Below the pieces are notes generated by a model. That model saw only the letters and a program-made list of their open reading frames with translations. It ran no database searches and was not told where the DNA came from. A DNA stretch of 64,000 nt from Cephalopachus bancanus (taxonomy: Eukaryota > Chordata > Mammalia > Primates > Tarsiidae), in contig JAPVLO010000232.1 in NCBI GenBank assembly GCA_027257055.1, forward strand, positions 2,480,001-2,544,000, written 5' to 3'. The position numbers were made by a program, and so were the translations under genes. Shown here piece by piece: positions 47,356-61,245 of this stretch. Position 1 is the stretch's first letter; each line of letters opens with the position of its first letter.

Positions 47356-48944
47356 GGCATTTGTGTCCATGACAGATGACTGCCTGGTGGCACAGTGCAG
47401 CCCCCCTTCTCTGCTCCAGTCCCCTCTTTTGCAGGGGCCAAGTGACCCTGACCACTGGGACAAGCAGCAGCTGCCTGCATTGGCTGCAGAGACAAGGTGC
47501 CCCAAACATCCCGAACGTAGGTGAAGGCAGAGTCAGACCAGAGAGTCCCGTTCAAATACATCGTGGTGCCGTCCTAAGCCAGTGTGCTTCCCCGGTGAAG
47601 TATGTCTCCATATACACGACACACACCTCCAAATAAGGCTCTCTGTCATCTGTGCAGGATCCTAGGTGATTGCTCAGTGGGGTACAAGGTCATGCTGGCC
47701 AGAGCCGGCAGGGCTGGTGTGTCTGATTTGAGAGATGTTACCAATGATGAGATTGCTTCACTGGCTCCAGGCGCTACAGGCTTCACAGCTGGCCCACATC
47801 CTGTGGCCACTGCTGCCCAGAGTTCTGTAGTGAATCCATACCCTGTCTTGAGGCTGGGGGATGTGGTCTGGGGGCACACAGGCGCTAGAGTCCACAGGAC
47901 AGCCATGTCCTCAGGACATCCACTCTCAGTCTGCTGGAATGGAGTGGTGGTCGGCTCTGACAGGGGCCCTCTCAGAGGCTCAGCTGCGGCCCTGGATATC
48001 TGGAGAGAGATCACGGCAGGCTCTCCTGGGCCACACTGTGAATGTGTCTGGCTGTGCTGAGGAGTCGGTCTTACCTGCAGACTCTGTGGGCAGAGGATGT
48101 GGTAGGAACTGCACTGGCTTTCTGGGCTAGTCACCAGGTCCTCCCAATGCAGCTTTCTATACTCTCCAGTCCAGCAAACCATGGGCAAGCCAAGGCATCT
48201 TACTAAAATGGGCCTTGGTAAAACCAGCTCTTTGGGGTGGAGGCTGCAGTTGGAAAGGGGGCATTTGAGCCAAGGGGGTGGGTGAGAAAGTTTCACACGC
48301 AGGTCTGCCCTAGTCTCTGCCAGACCTTTATGTGTGTGACTGCGTGTGCTGAAGCTTAGATCTCAGATCCTCACCCATCCAGACCTCAGAGCCAAGGAAA
48401 TGCCCAAGAAGAAGAGGTAGATAACTTGGGAAGCACAGGTGAGCTGCACAGACCTCACTGGAAGACCAAAGAACCAGGAGTCAGTGGGAGCTTAAGGCCA
48501 CCAGAGTCAACCACGAATTGGATACAGCCACGCACTACAGACATGTATGCAGTGTGTTTGCCAGTGACACTCAATTCAAGGAAAACAGTAAGAATAACAT
48601 CATTCCGTGTAATCCGGCACGACTCAGGAAAGCTCAACATGGAATCACACTGTTGGTCTCATTTACTGTGGCTCTTGGTCACTGCTCAGGTAATATCATC
48701 TACTCGCCATCACAAAAGCAAAGATTCGGGCATGTTCCCTGTTACTTAGCCTCCAAAGAGGCTTCCTCCATCGTCAGCAGGCAGACATCGAGTCCCCTGG
48801 GGTTCAAAGTGCGGGCTGGGCACCTGTAGGGTGCAGTGTGTGCTCCCAAACTCCCTTCCGCCAATGTGGACTCACTGAAGCCTTTGTGCATCTTGGGCCT
48901 TCTCCCTACAGTAGGGGGAGCCACCCGCCTAACTTGACCTGCCC

Positions 48945-49225
48945 ACAGATGTTTCTAGCATCTATGCTCATATTGCTCACACTCAGGAGCAACCAAGATG
49001 CCCCTCAGTAGATGAATGGGTAAATGCACTGTGCTTGTGGAACAGACAATGGAATTTTATTCAGTGCCGAAAAGAAATGTGCCATCAAGCCATGAAAAGA
49101 CACGAAGAAGCCTTAAATGCCTTAAATGTTGCTAAGTGAAAGAAGCCAATCTAAAAAGGCCATGGAGTGTTGAGTTCCTGCTATATGACCTTCTGGAAAA
49201 GGCAAATCCATAAAGACAGTAAAAA
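48945..49225 (+). mobile_element. Old L1 LINE fragment
   Basis: Words caaccaagatgcccctcag, gatgaatgggtaaa, caatggaattttattcag and gctaagtgaaagaagccaa follow the L1 3' end order. Confidence 0.85.
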
Positions 49226-49236
49226 AAGGTCTGTGG

Positions 49237-49345
49237 GAAGAGCCATGGTGGCTCACACATGTAATCCCCACACTTGGAGAGGTCAAGGAGGGAGGATTGC
49301 TCAAACCCAAGAATTTGAGACCAACTTAGTCAACAGAGCGTGGGG
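49237..49345 (+). mobile_element. Alu left-arm fragment
   Basis: Starts catggtggctcacacatg and reaches gagaccaacttagtcaac, with no right arm. It adjoins the L1 fragment. Confidence 0.75.
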
Positions 49346-49600
49346 AACTGGAATAGAAGGGCTGCTTGGTGAACTCCGTCCATGGCCGTGAACTTGCCTT
49401 CTCTCTCTCTTGGCTTGGGGCTGGGCTGGGCAGGAGCAGCAGAGCTGGCAGCTCCAGCCTCACCTGGATGTGCCCAGGCTCATGTGCTCATGAATAAGCA
49501 AACACACTCACACCAGCTATTCATCAGTGTCTGCCACCACCAGTGTCCCTGCCTGATGAGCTGCACCGGCTTGATCCACACATGCATCACAGCCCAGTGC

Positions 49601-49723
49601 TCCAAAATCCATCTCATCATTGGGCTGTGGGTTATTTATGAGGCCCTGGGCTGATGGACAGGGGTCTATCGCACCGCTGTGGCTTGATGGCCAGTGAACC
49701 CTAGGGAAAGACAGGAACCCTTT
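49601..49723. repeat. 120-bp direct duplication, copy A
   Basis: Matches 50451-50570 at about 85% by eye. Shared words in order: atctcatcattgggctg, gaggccctgggctgatgga, cttgatggccagtg, accctagg and ggaaccctttt. The family is not recognised. Confidence 0.85.
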
Positions 49724-50450
49724 TTTACTGTCTGCAGCAGAGCCCGTCGGGGCTGTCCGTAACTAGCCTGGTGTGGCCCCCAGGCTCTGCACTGTGAGAG
49801 CGGGTCAGATGGGCATAGCCCCTCAGGATCTGGGCAGCCACAGGCCAGCCATGAGCTGGCCCCTGATAGGAATAGTTCCAGATGGTGTCTCTGAACACGT
49901 CTTCTGGGGAGTTGCAGCTCTATGCTTGCATACAGGACACGGCTGGATTTCAGCCCCTCCCCATCCCCTCAGTGAGGAGTCTTGTACAGAGAACAACATT
50001 CATCGCAGCACACGGTGGCTCTGTGAGCGCCTGCACACACAATCCCAGGGTAATGAGCATATCGGGGGACATAGGAGCCCTGCATGGGTCCCAGCTTTGC
50101 CTCCCTTTGCCATCTGAGGCTGGCCTAACAGATCCACCTTTCAGGTCTGCTGTTACTCGCCTGTAAATGAGAGACTCCTTCCTGCTCTAACCCTCTCAGT
50201 TACATGGGAAATGGGGAGTATATGTCCCTTCCTTGCTTGAGTTGCCCCCTTTTCCCTCTTGAACTTGACCCAGCCCTTCCAGACCAGGCTCAAACAAAAA
50301 ATCAATTTTAATTATAAAAAACCATTTACTGTATCAATAAATCATTCTGGTTGGGGTGGTTGTGGGGAGAGGGTTACACCAGAGCTGAGCTAATAAGTCA
50401 TCCTCTCCCTCTGCCTTACTGCTCGGGACTGCGGCCCCCTGCTCCCTGCT

Positions 50451-50570
50451 TCCAAAGCCATCTCATCATTGGGCTGCAGGTTATTCACGAGGCCCTGGGC
50501 TGATGGACGGGAACCCAGACACTCTGTGACTTGATGGCCAGTGGACCCTAGGAAAAGGCGGGAACCCTTT
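50451..50570. repeat. 120-bp direct duplication, copy B
   Basis: Same orientation as copy A and 0.73 kb away. The flanks do not match clearly, so the event was local and small, or both are fragments of one dispersed repeat. Confidence 0.85.
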
Positions 50571-51639
50571 CCACAGGGCAACGGGGGGGGACTGCCCATC
50601 TTTGTGGCTCATGTAAGAGCTGACAGCACAGGCACACAGGAAGCGCCCAGCCCACTGAGCAGGAGATGCCACAGTGTTGTGTACAGACCAGGTTTCCATG
50701 GCAATGAGTCCTTTACATTAATTAACTGATCAATTAATACTGTTGTTAGGGCATTCCTTCTGTGTACCAAGGAGAGAGGTGCCATCTGTGTCACTGGCTA
50801 CTTAGGGCAAGGGAGAGATGCAGCAATGCAGCTGGAGGAACAGGTAGGGTGCTAGGCCCCAGGGCCACTTGTCATGTGTGACTCCCTAAGTCGAGGGTTC
50901 AAGTTCACACACTCTGCCTGACACTGCAGCTCAAGGCTTGGATGGAAATGGGGATGGGTGGGGAGCAGCCAGTGGTGGCCCTGTGAAATCGGTTCCTTTC
51001 ACCAGGGAGGTCAGAGCCTGCATCTTTCACAGCATGTGACACGTCAAAAGCCCTCTATGCTTCTGTTGATCCTGGCCCCTGAGGCTTCTGCCCAGGCAGC
51101 AAGCATGGGAGCACTGATGGAAGTTCGAGTCCAGGTGGAGACAGAGGCCAAGCTTCCCCCTAGGTATGTAGAGCTCGCCTGCTCGCCCACACCCCTCATG
51201 ACAATATCACTGGCAGCGATGCAAAACAGGGATGCTTCTGTGGAAGGGAAGCCGATATGTCTCACCCATTGTCAGTGGGGTGGGGGCCGCGAGTGGCTTT
51301 TGCAACGGGACCACAGAACTGGTCGTGTCAGATGTGTCCTGGTCTCTACATCCACTGCCAGTGGCACAGGCTCACTAGAAGCAGCTGCACAGCCAAGCAG
51401 GTTGGGGCTGTGTTGCCCACCAAGATGTGCCTGAGAATCTCTGAGCTCAGTATCCTCACTGGAAAGGGGATAAGAATCCCCACCCTGGCTGCGAGGAGAG
51501 TATCTCACAGTCCCACTTGTTAACCCTCACTGGAAGGCGGGAGAGAGATGACACTCAAAACCTACCAGAGAGGCTGTTCACAGGCATTGATTCTGTAGGA
51601 GAGGAAATTAAAGATAGCACCTCAGAGGAGAAGTTGGGG

Positions 51640-51830
51640 TTGTCTGTGGAATCGTGGCAGAGACATTGGACTCGATGTCAAAAGACCTGGACTTAAGAAC
51701 CAAGGGCCGCATACGGCTGTGTGACTTTTGAGAAGCCATCTGGCCTTCTTCATCTGTCATATGAGATAGAGATGCTCACTCCAAGGAACCGCTGGGCAGG
51801 TTTGAGGGATGATTGTGTGGAACAGTCTTT
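51640..51830 (+). mobile_element. MIR SINE
   Basis: cgtggcagagacattggact, aaaagacctggacttaagaa and tcttcatctgtcatatgaga follow MIR sense order. Confidence 0.65.
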
Positions 51831-52797
51831 GGGAAGTAGCACACTCTGGACACATCCATGGCATCATCCCATCTGCTGCCACCATCCCATTAGCAAAGAT
51901 AATTTAGAGTTCACCCATATCAAGCTTTCTGGGGAGCAGATATGATAGCAACTATTAACTTCTTGATTTTGTTCTTTCACTACCTTCCATTAAGGCACCA
52001 GAAGCAAAATTGTTTTCTTTTCTTTTTTTTTTCATCCACTTATCATCATTTCAGATATCCTGCTATGCTGAGATACAAGACAGAGGAATCAAGAACATTA
52101 CAAAGAAGAAAGAATAGAAAGAAAGAAGAAGAAAAAGCACCAAGGCAGACAGTTCCTGAGACTGAAGAATTGGCTTAATTCTACTGAAAGCCCTGGTGCT
52201 TGGGAGAGCATTATGAAGGAACCCACCACCCCTCGGGCCCTCTCCTCTGCATCTGGTCCCCTCTGCTTTCCCTGCAGCAGGCACTAAAATCACTTTTATC
52301 TTTAGGCAGGTGCAGCCTGAAAGGTCCAGAGATGACTGCGGGTGACTGGCCAGGGTGGGGCACAGGAAGTGGTAGTAAGCAATTCTGTCCATGCCTAGCA
52401 CTGTCCTTGAACTTCCGGGAGTCAGATCTCACTCACTCCTGCAGAAGAGGCTGCATGTGCCCTCTGTCAGGGCTGGGCCTCAGGGACACTTAAAGTAGGT
52501 AGCACATACTCTTATGACTTCTGCTATGCAGAACGGTGCTGGTTTAGAAGCCCACCGGCACCACCAGCTGGCCTGGGCCCCTGGTTCCCCTGAGCTAACT
52601 CAATCTGCAATTTGGGCACCATCTGGCTGTGAGAAATACCTGGCAATTCCTTTTTTATGCCAATGAGCAACCAGGTCCCAGAAATAGATGAAACAGTAAG
52701 GTTTTACCCAACAGCAAACTCAATAGGCAGGCAGCAGGAGGCAGTTTGGTGTCATGGAGAGAGCACTGTGAGACTTGGGTTTGAGACCCCAGCACTC

Positions 52798-52800
<3 letters not shown>

Positions 52801-52856
<56 letters not shown>
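52801..52856. repeat. (AC)n microsatellite
   Basis: About 27 AC units directly after a MIR-like piece (cagtttggtgtcatggagag at 52742-52761). Confidence 0.98.
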
Positions 52857-52860
<4 letters not shown>

Positions 52861-53803
52861 TGTATAAAGGCTCAGAACTTTAAGAAGCTCTGGATGTGGA
52901 TTCTGAATTGTGCTTTGGGGTCAGCTAGGTCCTGCCTCATTGGTCTTGGCCTGATGGTCCAGGGTTCAAAACCAGCCTAAAGCACCTGGATCAAGACAGG
53001 TTGATTTCATGCCTTTTAAAATAATGACTGTCCTATCAATGACCAAGCACTTGTTGAATCTCTGTCTGGATCAAGTTCTGTGTTGTGTTCGTCGAGTCAG
53101 GCAAGAGAGCATCTTCAAAGTCAAAGAGAGGTCTTTGGAGCCATCTTTCATTCTGGAACAGTCAATTGGCATCATGAATTGGGCAATTTGCGATTGGGTA
53201 GCAACATGCGGCGTATTATGTAGGAAAGATCAGGTGACAGGAAAAGAGCAAAAAGCCAAGGTTGGAGTCACTTTTGGTCCTGGGCAAGGAACAGGGCAGA
53301 TGAGATCAGTGGGTGCCCTTCTAGATATTTATATGTCCCACACTCCCAAGCTGAACACCTCATGTAGCAGAGGCGAGTTTTCACACACCTTGGCACATAA
53401 ACACATGAGCCTGGGTGGTCCCTAATGAACAAAACAGGGCACAGTTACAGGTGCCATGTACCATGACCCTGCCAGCCACACACATGGACACTCACATGTC
53501 AGGCAACCTTCTAGAAGCCAGCAACCAGAGTAGGGCCAGAGACCCACTGGCTTGGAAAATCTACAGACTGCATGGTCACACCCTTAATCCTGAGGAGCAG
53601 GGTGCATGGGTGTGCACAGATGTCCCCAGTGAAGCATGAAAAGGGAAAAGGACAAATCATTAGAAAAGAGGACACCTTAAACGCCTCAGGGTCAAGGAAC
53701 TAGACTTAGCATCAATGTGGACACCACGTAATGAAGCTTGCTTCTCTGTATTCACTGGGCTGGACCCAAACTGAGTCCAGCTCTAGGGAGAGAGAGAAGT
53801 TTG

Positions 53804-53847
<44 letters not shown>
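53804..53847. repeat. (TG)n microsatellite
   Basis: About 21 TG units in sequence that is otherwise unremarkable. Confidence 0.98.
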
Positions 53848-53849
<2 letters not shown>

Positions 53850-55882
53850 GGGATGAGAAGGTGAACTTTTAAAACCCTTCACAATCAATGATCACAACTA
53901 TGTCCATTTTTTTCCAGTCTGCCAACCATAGTCAAAGACTGTGTGTGTTTGAAATCTACAACCTTTTAAAACGACCATGAAGTTGAAAGTTCCTGGTGTC
54001 TTTTGATTAAACATCGTGCTAGGTAATGACTGTTTTTCTTCTTATTCTTTTTCACCCCCTTCAAATTACTGATCGTTGTGTGACATTTGGGCCCCATTTG
54101 CTCTTATTACATTAACAAGCCTACAAAACTCTTAATGAGATGAAATTCATCAAATGTTTGGAAATGATAGCAGCTTTAAGATTCCTTTCCTTTTCATCTA
54201 TCTCTATGTGAAATGTATCCACTTCCCAGATGCTCACGTGGGCTCAGATGGCTATATTTTGGGAGTCAGGCATTGGTTCTCAGTACCCCTGAAGTAGCAG
54301 GAAGTCGGCGGCCCACAGAGGTCCAAGAACTGGAGCGGGTCCTCCACCCAGCATCGGCCTGGCTGTGCCAAATGACCTCTACTCTCTTCCCAAGAACACC
54401 TCAAAAACCTTGATGTCTGTGAAAAGATATTGGCAGGGTGCAGTCTATGGTCTTCAGGAAGACTTACTTGCCTACAGAAAACCCTGAATGCCCTTCAAAG
54501 GGACTCAGCTTGTGTACAGGCCATGCGACCTGCTGGGCAGTTGTGAGCCAATGGGGTGAGTGTCGTGGAGTTTCATTTTCTCTAGACAGTTTCTGCATAT
54601 CCAGTACCATTCACATCTAGCAACAGATCATCTATAGAGGTTCTAGTTGAGATCTTCAACTCCGTGAGGGGAGGGAGTTTCTGAAACCATCGCAAGCCTT
54701 GTGGTCCAGTGAATAATGCAAGCACTCAAGTAAGGAGCATCCAGGGGAAAATTCTACACTTACTTCAAGCCAGGTGTTCCAGGACACGTGTGAGTGGGTG
54801 AGGGGTTTGCCTGGCTCACAGAGCCTCTACCCCAAGAGCAGCTCTGACCTTGACTCAGTATGTCTCCCAGCTGTTCATAAGTCTGGACACACGTGCCCAA
54901 AATGTTCCTGGCAGAGACTTTCCAGGGTAGTATGGCTGCTGTTAGGGTGCTCGGTGGAGCTGGGAGCCACCTGATAGTCCTTGGGAACATCACGCCATCA
55001 TCTCAGGACCAGGACTGCTCGAGATTCAGAGCTCTGTCCCTGGCTTGATGTACAATATGGGGTCTCAGCTCTCCAATCCTCAGAACAGGGGAAATGGATC
55101 TTTACATGTCTTGGAAAATAAATACAAGTAGTAGAACAAATAACACCTTAACCTGAAGGAGACTGCTTCAAATCCTCATCAAAATAAAACAGATGAGAGA
55201 AGCCATGGGTTCTCTGCCCACGTCTGAAAGCCATATCCTGACTTCTCTGTTCCTATGACTTCTTAGCAGCAGGACTCTGGCCATCAAGAGTTAACACCAT
55301 CTGACTCGAATGCACGCACTGCCACCCAGAACAAGAAGCTGGGCAGTGGAGAATCCTGCCAGGACCAGTATTGATTGGTTTGCTTGATTAGTTGGCTAAT
55401 TGGATATCACTGCTTTCTAATATAATTAAAACAAGATAAATACCGGGACTTCGTCCCGTAAGCAAGTATCATTAGGAATCATGGCGCACACCCTGATTAA
55501 AAATGCAATTGACTGGGAGGAGAATTTATGAACTTGCCAGCCCCAGTGCCACTCCATGGACTGCAGCGCCTTCAACACAACATGGCTGGCACGGAGCTCC
55601 CTCATTTGTCGTGAATGCCCCAGTATCTTGGGAAAGGGATTTATTACATATGGAATGGTCACTCCTTGCAGGCACAACTACTTTCCACCGGTTCCTAGCT
55701 ACCAAGTAGAGTATCAGAGAGAGAAACGGAGAGCACTGTGGACCCACCCAGATAATTCCCCCTTGGCCTGACTTCCTTCCATCCCAGACACAGCACTGAC
55801 CCAGTCTACTGTCAGGCTCATTTTATTCTCAACCAGCTCATGAGCTTGAAACCATGTGTGAATCACTGATCTGATCACGAAA

Positions 55883-56449
55883 TACAAGGGGGACTCCCCA
55901 AAACCACAGTTTATTTATAAACAAGTGTACATTCTTCCATGTTTAAACTTCAGTCCCCTTCAAAGTCCTTTCCATTTGGTACAATAATCATATTAAGGTG
56001 CTTTTTCCACTGCCCCAAACAGTTTTTGAACTCATCCATTTTGATGTCCTTTAGTGCTTCGGCCGTTTTTTGTTTCACCTCTTCCACGTTGGCAAAGCAT
56101 TTTCCTCTGAGGATTTTTTCGACCAGGGAAACAAAAAGAAGTTGCTTGGGGAGAGATGGGGTGAATAAAGAGGGGGAGGAAAGGGGGTTATGCCATTTTT
56201 GGTCAAAAACCGTTGAACACTCATTGCAGCCTGGGCAGGGGTGCTCATCTATCACCCATCATAAAATGGGCAAATGTGTCCAAAGATTCTCCAAAAAAAC
56301 TCACTGAAGCTGAATGTAGCCTTTCCCAACAACTCTGGCTGGTCCATGAATGCCGATGGGTTCCTAGAACACTTACCTAACAGGGGAAGCCTGACCACAA
56401 GGGGTCCACCCTCCAAAAGTCAATTCCAGGTTGTCTGGGTCCCCTTGTA
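55883..56449 (-). mobile_element. Mariner-family DNA transposon, copy 4 (reverse orientation)
   Basis: Ends tacaagggggactcccc and its inverted partner gtccccttgta. The minus strand keeps a 101-codon frame (55950-56255) ending in KMDEFKNCLGQWKKH and FEGD, the mariner C-terminus. The catalytic N-terminus is missing. Confidence 0.78.
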
Positions 56450-59400
56450 CTTACGAAAAATGACTTGAAGAAAGGCTGGCTGAAGTGTGGCTGGCAGCAG
56501 GGCATGGGGCTCATTTAAATAGGGGCTGAGAGGTTCAACCCATACACTGCTTGAAGAAAGAACTGCACATCTCATGCTCAGGCCTCACATGAGCAGTGCA
56601 GGCGCCCATGGGCAATCCACTCCTACTCAACACCTCAGACAGCTGGAGCCTCCAGGAGGGGGAAGCTGCAGACTCCATGGAGGACGGACCTCAGCCCTCT
56701 TTTCTCAGATGTCCTGTGTTGCTTTCTTGGTTGACTGAAGCATGTTTCTGGCATGTCCACGGCTGGTCTTCCTGGTGAATGTGTGGTGATGTGGGGTGTG
56801 GGGAGGGGTGTTGGTCACCCTTCCTGAGTCCCTCTTACTTATGTCCCAGCTGTCCCTACTTATAGCAGAAGGAGGGAGGCTGCCTTCCTTGGGAGCTGGT
56901 AGGAATCCCAGTGGGTAAAGTACTTGGAGCACCTCCCAGACAGGGCTATGTAAATGTGAGGCATCATTACTCTATTAGCTGATGTTCCTAGCTCTTGGAA
57001 TGCCTCCAGATGTGCTGACTGGTGGGTGGACTGTCCAGATCAGATGCAAGCTGACGATTTGGCCATTAAGTCTAGAGTAGATGGGAACCCGCATCCACTG
57101 TGTCTGAGAACTGGGAAGGGTTTCCGTGACAGGTTAGGCATGTCCAAGAAGGCCAGGCAGTTCTCTTGTAGCAATCACAAAAAAGCTGACCCCATGATGC
57201 GGCTGTGACACATTTTTTTTTCTGCCAAAAATATATATATTTTTTCCCTGCCAACAGTTGCCCTTCCAAAAACATGTCCCTCTGATGGTTTTATTTTTTT
57301 CTAAGAGAGTGACTTCATTTTGCTGTCCTTTTCCCTGAGCGGCTGCCAGGTTTGGACGAACAGGGACACACTGCTGAGATGTCTGATATTTCTATCACTT
57401 GAAAGAAGAGAAGAGAATGAGGTGAATGGGAAGTCCTGCCGAGGGTAGAAGGAGTCGTCCTTTGCCCATTATGGGAAGCCAGTGCCGAGGACCCCACTCC
57501 TAATGGGAAATCACAAAGAAACGTGCTCAAGGGGTTGACAGGGATCATTGAAAACACCAGCATGCTCAGAATCCATTGTGTTCACCTTCAGGGTTCTGAG
57601 AGCGGAACTCATCTTCCTAAATGCTTATTTGGAGGGAAAACACGATCTGCAAAGAGATATGTGTATACAGGGGAATAAGGACATATCCCTACCTGCAGTT
57701 CTATTTTTACCTTGCCATAAAATAGATGCTTATTAACTTCCATACCCCATGCGGGGAGAGCTGCCATGTGTGACTCTCTTTTATCAGTAATCACTGTGCC
57801 TGGGACTCCTTAAGCTAGATATACCATGGGGGTGGCTTCCAATAAGAACCTGGAGAGAGGGACAGAGTCACAGATGATAGCTTAAAAAGTCTAGAAATTA
57901 TAGACTGATTGAGGTCAGCAAGAAACAAGTTAGTTATTCAATATATCTCCTGGGAGCTAGAGCTAGACTTTTCACCCTGATTCCCAAATTACTTGGTAGT
58001 TCCATTAGGGTGAAAGGCAGTGCAGCCTTGTAAATGCAGACAGTGGGGGCTGTGCTTGAAAGGTAGATGGACTTGTCACCAAAACACTGAGAGATGACAT
58101 TTTGTTTGACGTTCTGTCCCTGTGCATCAGAGAGGTTGCTCAAGTTTGTGGGATGAAGGAATGGGAGGAGAAGGCATTTTAACTGGGCCGCGTGTAATTT
58201 ATTTGACGCAGTGTATATGTCTACACCGGCATGAAAAATCAGGAACTCAGGGCTGCTAATAAACCTGACATCCTGGCAGAATCCCTTACCACATGGGAGC
58301 TGTCCTCAAGTTCAAGTGCTGAAATGCAGAACCAAAGAGCTGCATCACTTAATAGGAACGAATGCTTTCTCCTGGCTCCGGGTAGAGCTGCTGCTGAACC
58401 ATTCATGACCGACCAAAGCCAAGCCAAGAAGACACTTGTCCCATCACTAGAGAATTATGGAAAAATGTTTCTTGGACCTTTTCAGAACAGCAGAGGTGAG
58501 TACTCATATCTGCTTCCTCCAAGGCACATAGAAACCAACCTCCTCCGCAGTCCCATGAGGCCACATGCCTAGTTCTGGTGAGTGGGAAGTGATGGAAGTG
58601 AGATGCATCCAAGGGTCTGAGAGACGGTGTGTGATCTACCAGTGTCCTCTCCCCATGCAGCAACAGTAACATAGATAGTGCTTGAAATGGCAGAGGTACA
58701 AGGAGGATCCTACCTTGATACCAAGGTCCCACTTGGAAAGTACCCTCCCCAGAAATCTGCTGCTGAACCCATAGGTAAACTTTGAATGAACGAGAAATCT
58801 AATGTTTATGCATTAAAATTCCTGAAATTGTGAAGCCTATTCATTCTATCCTATTCCATCTTAATTGAGACACTAGGTTACTCATTTTGGTGTCTAAAAA
58901 ACCAAAAGCATCACAATACAATTTTATACTGCTACCAGAGATATAAAATAAATGTAGGAAAACAAGGACATTTAGTTACTTGTTTTAAAAAAGTGGGGTG
59001 TGGGGGAGAACATACCTGACAATACCCCCACAGTGAGGACCTGTACATCAGGTTTTTGGGGGGACACCATGAAAGAAATGTTTCCAGGGGCTGAGATGCC
59101 TGTAAGTATAGAAGTCCATTTTTATACTCTCTTTTAAAATGGTCAAAGAATCCATGTTGAATTTCTGATCATCAGTTCTTTGTATGAAGAAGCAAAGGTC
59201 AACTTCTCTGGCATAAAATGATGGATGTAACTATCAAGCAGAGGTTAGAGAGGATGAGAATTGAACAGAGACCATGGGATTTGGTCAAGAGGAGGTCACA
59301 GGTTACCTTTTTAAGAGAGCAGTCTCATTGGAGAAACCAGATTACAGAGGCCTAAGGAAAGAGCTGGAGGTGAAAAAACAGAAGTAGAAAGTCTCAACTG

Positions 59401-59829
59401 CAGGCTCCAGGTACCTGATAGTCAAGGAAAGAAACAGGGCTGCTGAAAGGGGAAAACAAAACTTGGGCTTGGAAATGAAGGTGAAAAAAACCCAGATGAC
59501 AGGAAGAAAAACAGGATTTTAAAGATGTGGACGAAAACTCCCTGGTATGCATGAAGCGGGGAGGATTCAGCGCACCAGAGGAAGACTCTTCCTACAGAGA
59601 GAGGAACACATGCCAGCTTAGGGAGGTGCTTTCTCTGCATGTCTCATTCAACCCCGTGGCATCAACACACAACTGGTTTCCAACTGCCAAGAACTCCAGA
59701 AATCATCTTGAACGCTTCCTGTCCTTCAGCCTCCCCTGCATACTGTTATCGTACAGGCCATTCACCTCCTAAGTAGCCCTCATACCCCTGCCTTTGTCTC
59801 CATTCCTGCAGCCTTCAACTGAACCCTTA

Positions 59830-59995
59830 ATTCTGATGGTGCTTTCAAAATCACAGCTTTCTCCCTCATCAGCTGGGTGACTTCAAGTAAATGACAAGCC
59901 TCTGTTTCCCATCTGTGAAATGGAAAGAAAATTACCTACTTTTTAGCACTGCTATGGAGATTTCATTAAATAAGTACCTGGCACAGTGGATCACA
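59830..59995 (+). mobile_element. MIR SINE fragment
   Basis: ctgggtgacttcaagtaaat, gtttcccatctgtgaaatgg and aagtacctggcacagtgga, followed by an L2 end. Confidence 0.7.
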
Positions 59996-60029
59996 AAAAC
60001 TTCATACTTGGCATTTTTAGCTCTGGGTT

Positions 60030-60610
60030 TCTCATTTCATATTTGTCCACTACACTGCTACCAGAACAATCTGTTGGACATTCGGGTTTTTCACATTTTC
60101 ATTCCTGCTTGAATCAAGTCAGTAGATCTGTACTGTTTATGGGGTAAAATTCAGGGATTTTGATAGGACACAGCATGACAGAACCCTTGCTTAACCCTTC
60201 AGACTTCATCAGTCTCCCCCTCAATTTATGTTCCCAAACATTAAACTCCTTGTGGCTTCCCTTAAGACATCATGTTTCAAAGTCTTCCATGACTTTGCAA
60301 TGCTGTTCCTTCTGCTTGAAACATACTTTCTCTCTGGTTCTCCCAGCAAGCTCTTATCAGCCTTGAAACCTCATATGTGGCCTCCTTCAGAACTTTCTTC
60401 AACACTCATTATCCACGTGACTTCTCTCCAATGCATTCATATCTATTGTCATATTCAATTCATTTCGTTGTCATGCCTTCATATGTTGACTTTCAACAGC
60501 CATGAATGCCACAAAGGACAGGCTAGGTTTCACTGAACTCTAGCTGATCATGAGTCTCGCTATCACTTGGTAGATACTCATAAAATATTTGGGGAATGAA
60601 TGACTGAATG
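60030..60610 (+). mobile_element. L2 LINE, 3' end
   Basis: Shows the L2 3' layout: aaactccttgtggcttccct, ttctgcttgaaacatact, a cctccttcagaactttcttc word and the terminal ggtagatactcataaaatat followed by gaatgaatg repeats. Confidence 0.8.
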
Positions 60611-60834
60611 AATGCATCTGCTTGTGTGGAGCAACAATCAAGTGATCCTGCTGTGTAAAGGGTGGGAGTCAGATCAACCCTCATAGTCTACCTCCTCATC
60701 CAGCAGACATCATCACTCCAAGTGACGCTTGTGCTTCCAGGATTGATGAAAGAGGAGGTGTTGGAACCTAAAATAAAGGGGAAATAGAACACACCAAGCT
60801 CACACCTGAAATCCTTAAAACCTTACCTCAATGG

Positions 60835-60839
<5 letters not shown>

Positions 60840-60885
<46 letters not shown>
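60840..60885. repeat. (AC)n microsatellite
   Basis: About 22 AC units. Confidence 0.98.
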
Positions 60886-60888
<3 letters not shown>

Positions 60889-61106
60889 CCTGTCCCTTTG
60901 TCTCCAGAATCATCGCATCATAGGCTATTTCAGCCTTGAGAATTGCACTCAGCTTTGCTCAAACATGCATGTCTCGATATTTCCCCTCCCCTTACCTTTG
61001 CCCTGGGACATACCAGAAGCTACACTGATGAGCAACAGAATCTCCACCTAGTTATCTGCTGGGCTCATTTCATGCTCACCGAAATTCAGGCTCAGAAGCA
61101 AACCGA

Positions 61107-61245
61107 CACGCTTGTAGTTCCAGCTACTCGGAAGGCTGAGGCGGAAGGATCGCTGGAGTCCAGCAGATCGAGGCTGCGGTGGCCGGGAGCAGCCACTGCA
61201 CTCCAGTCTGGGTGACAGAGTGAGACTCCAACTCAAAAAAAAGAA
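61107..61245 (+). mobile_element. 5'-truncated Alu (right arm) with perfect target-site duplication
   Basis: Starts cacgcttgtagttccagct and ends in an A-rich tail. The 12-bp word gaagcaaaccga is present on both sides (61095-61106 and 61246-61257). The right arm has the same rare bases as the 21.8-kb Alu. Confidence 0.92.

Noticed and set aside
47646..48296. 216-codon minus-strand frame
   Set aside because: No motif, no homology I recognise, and competing frames on the other strand.
58231..58572. 113-codon plus-strand frame
   Set aside because: No recognisable domain and no sign of a processed transcript (no poly-A tract, no target duplication).
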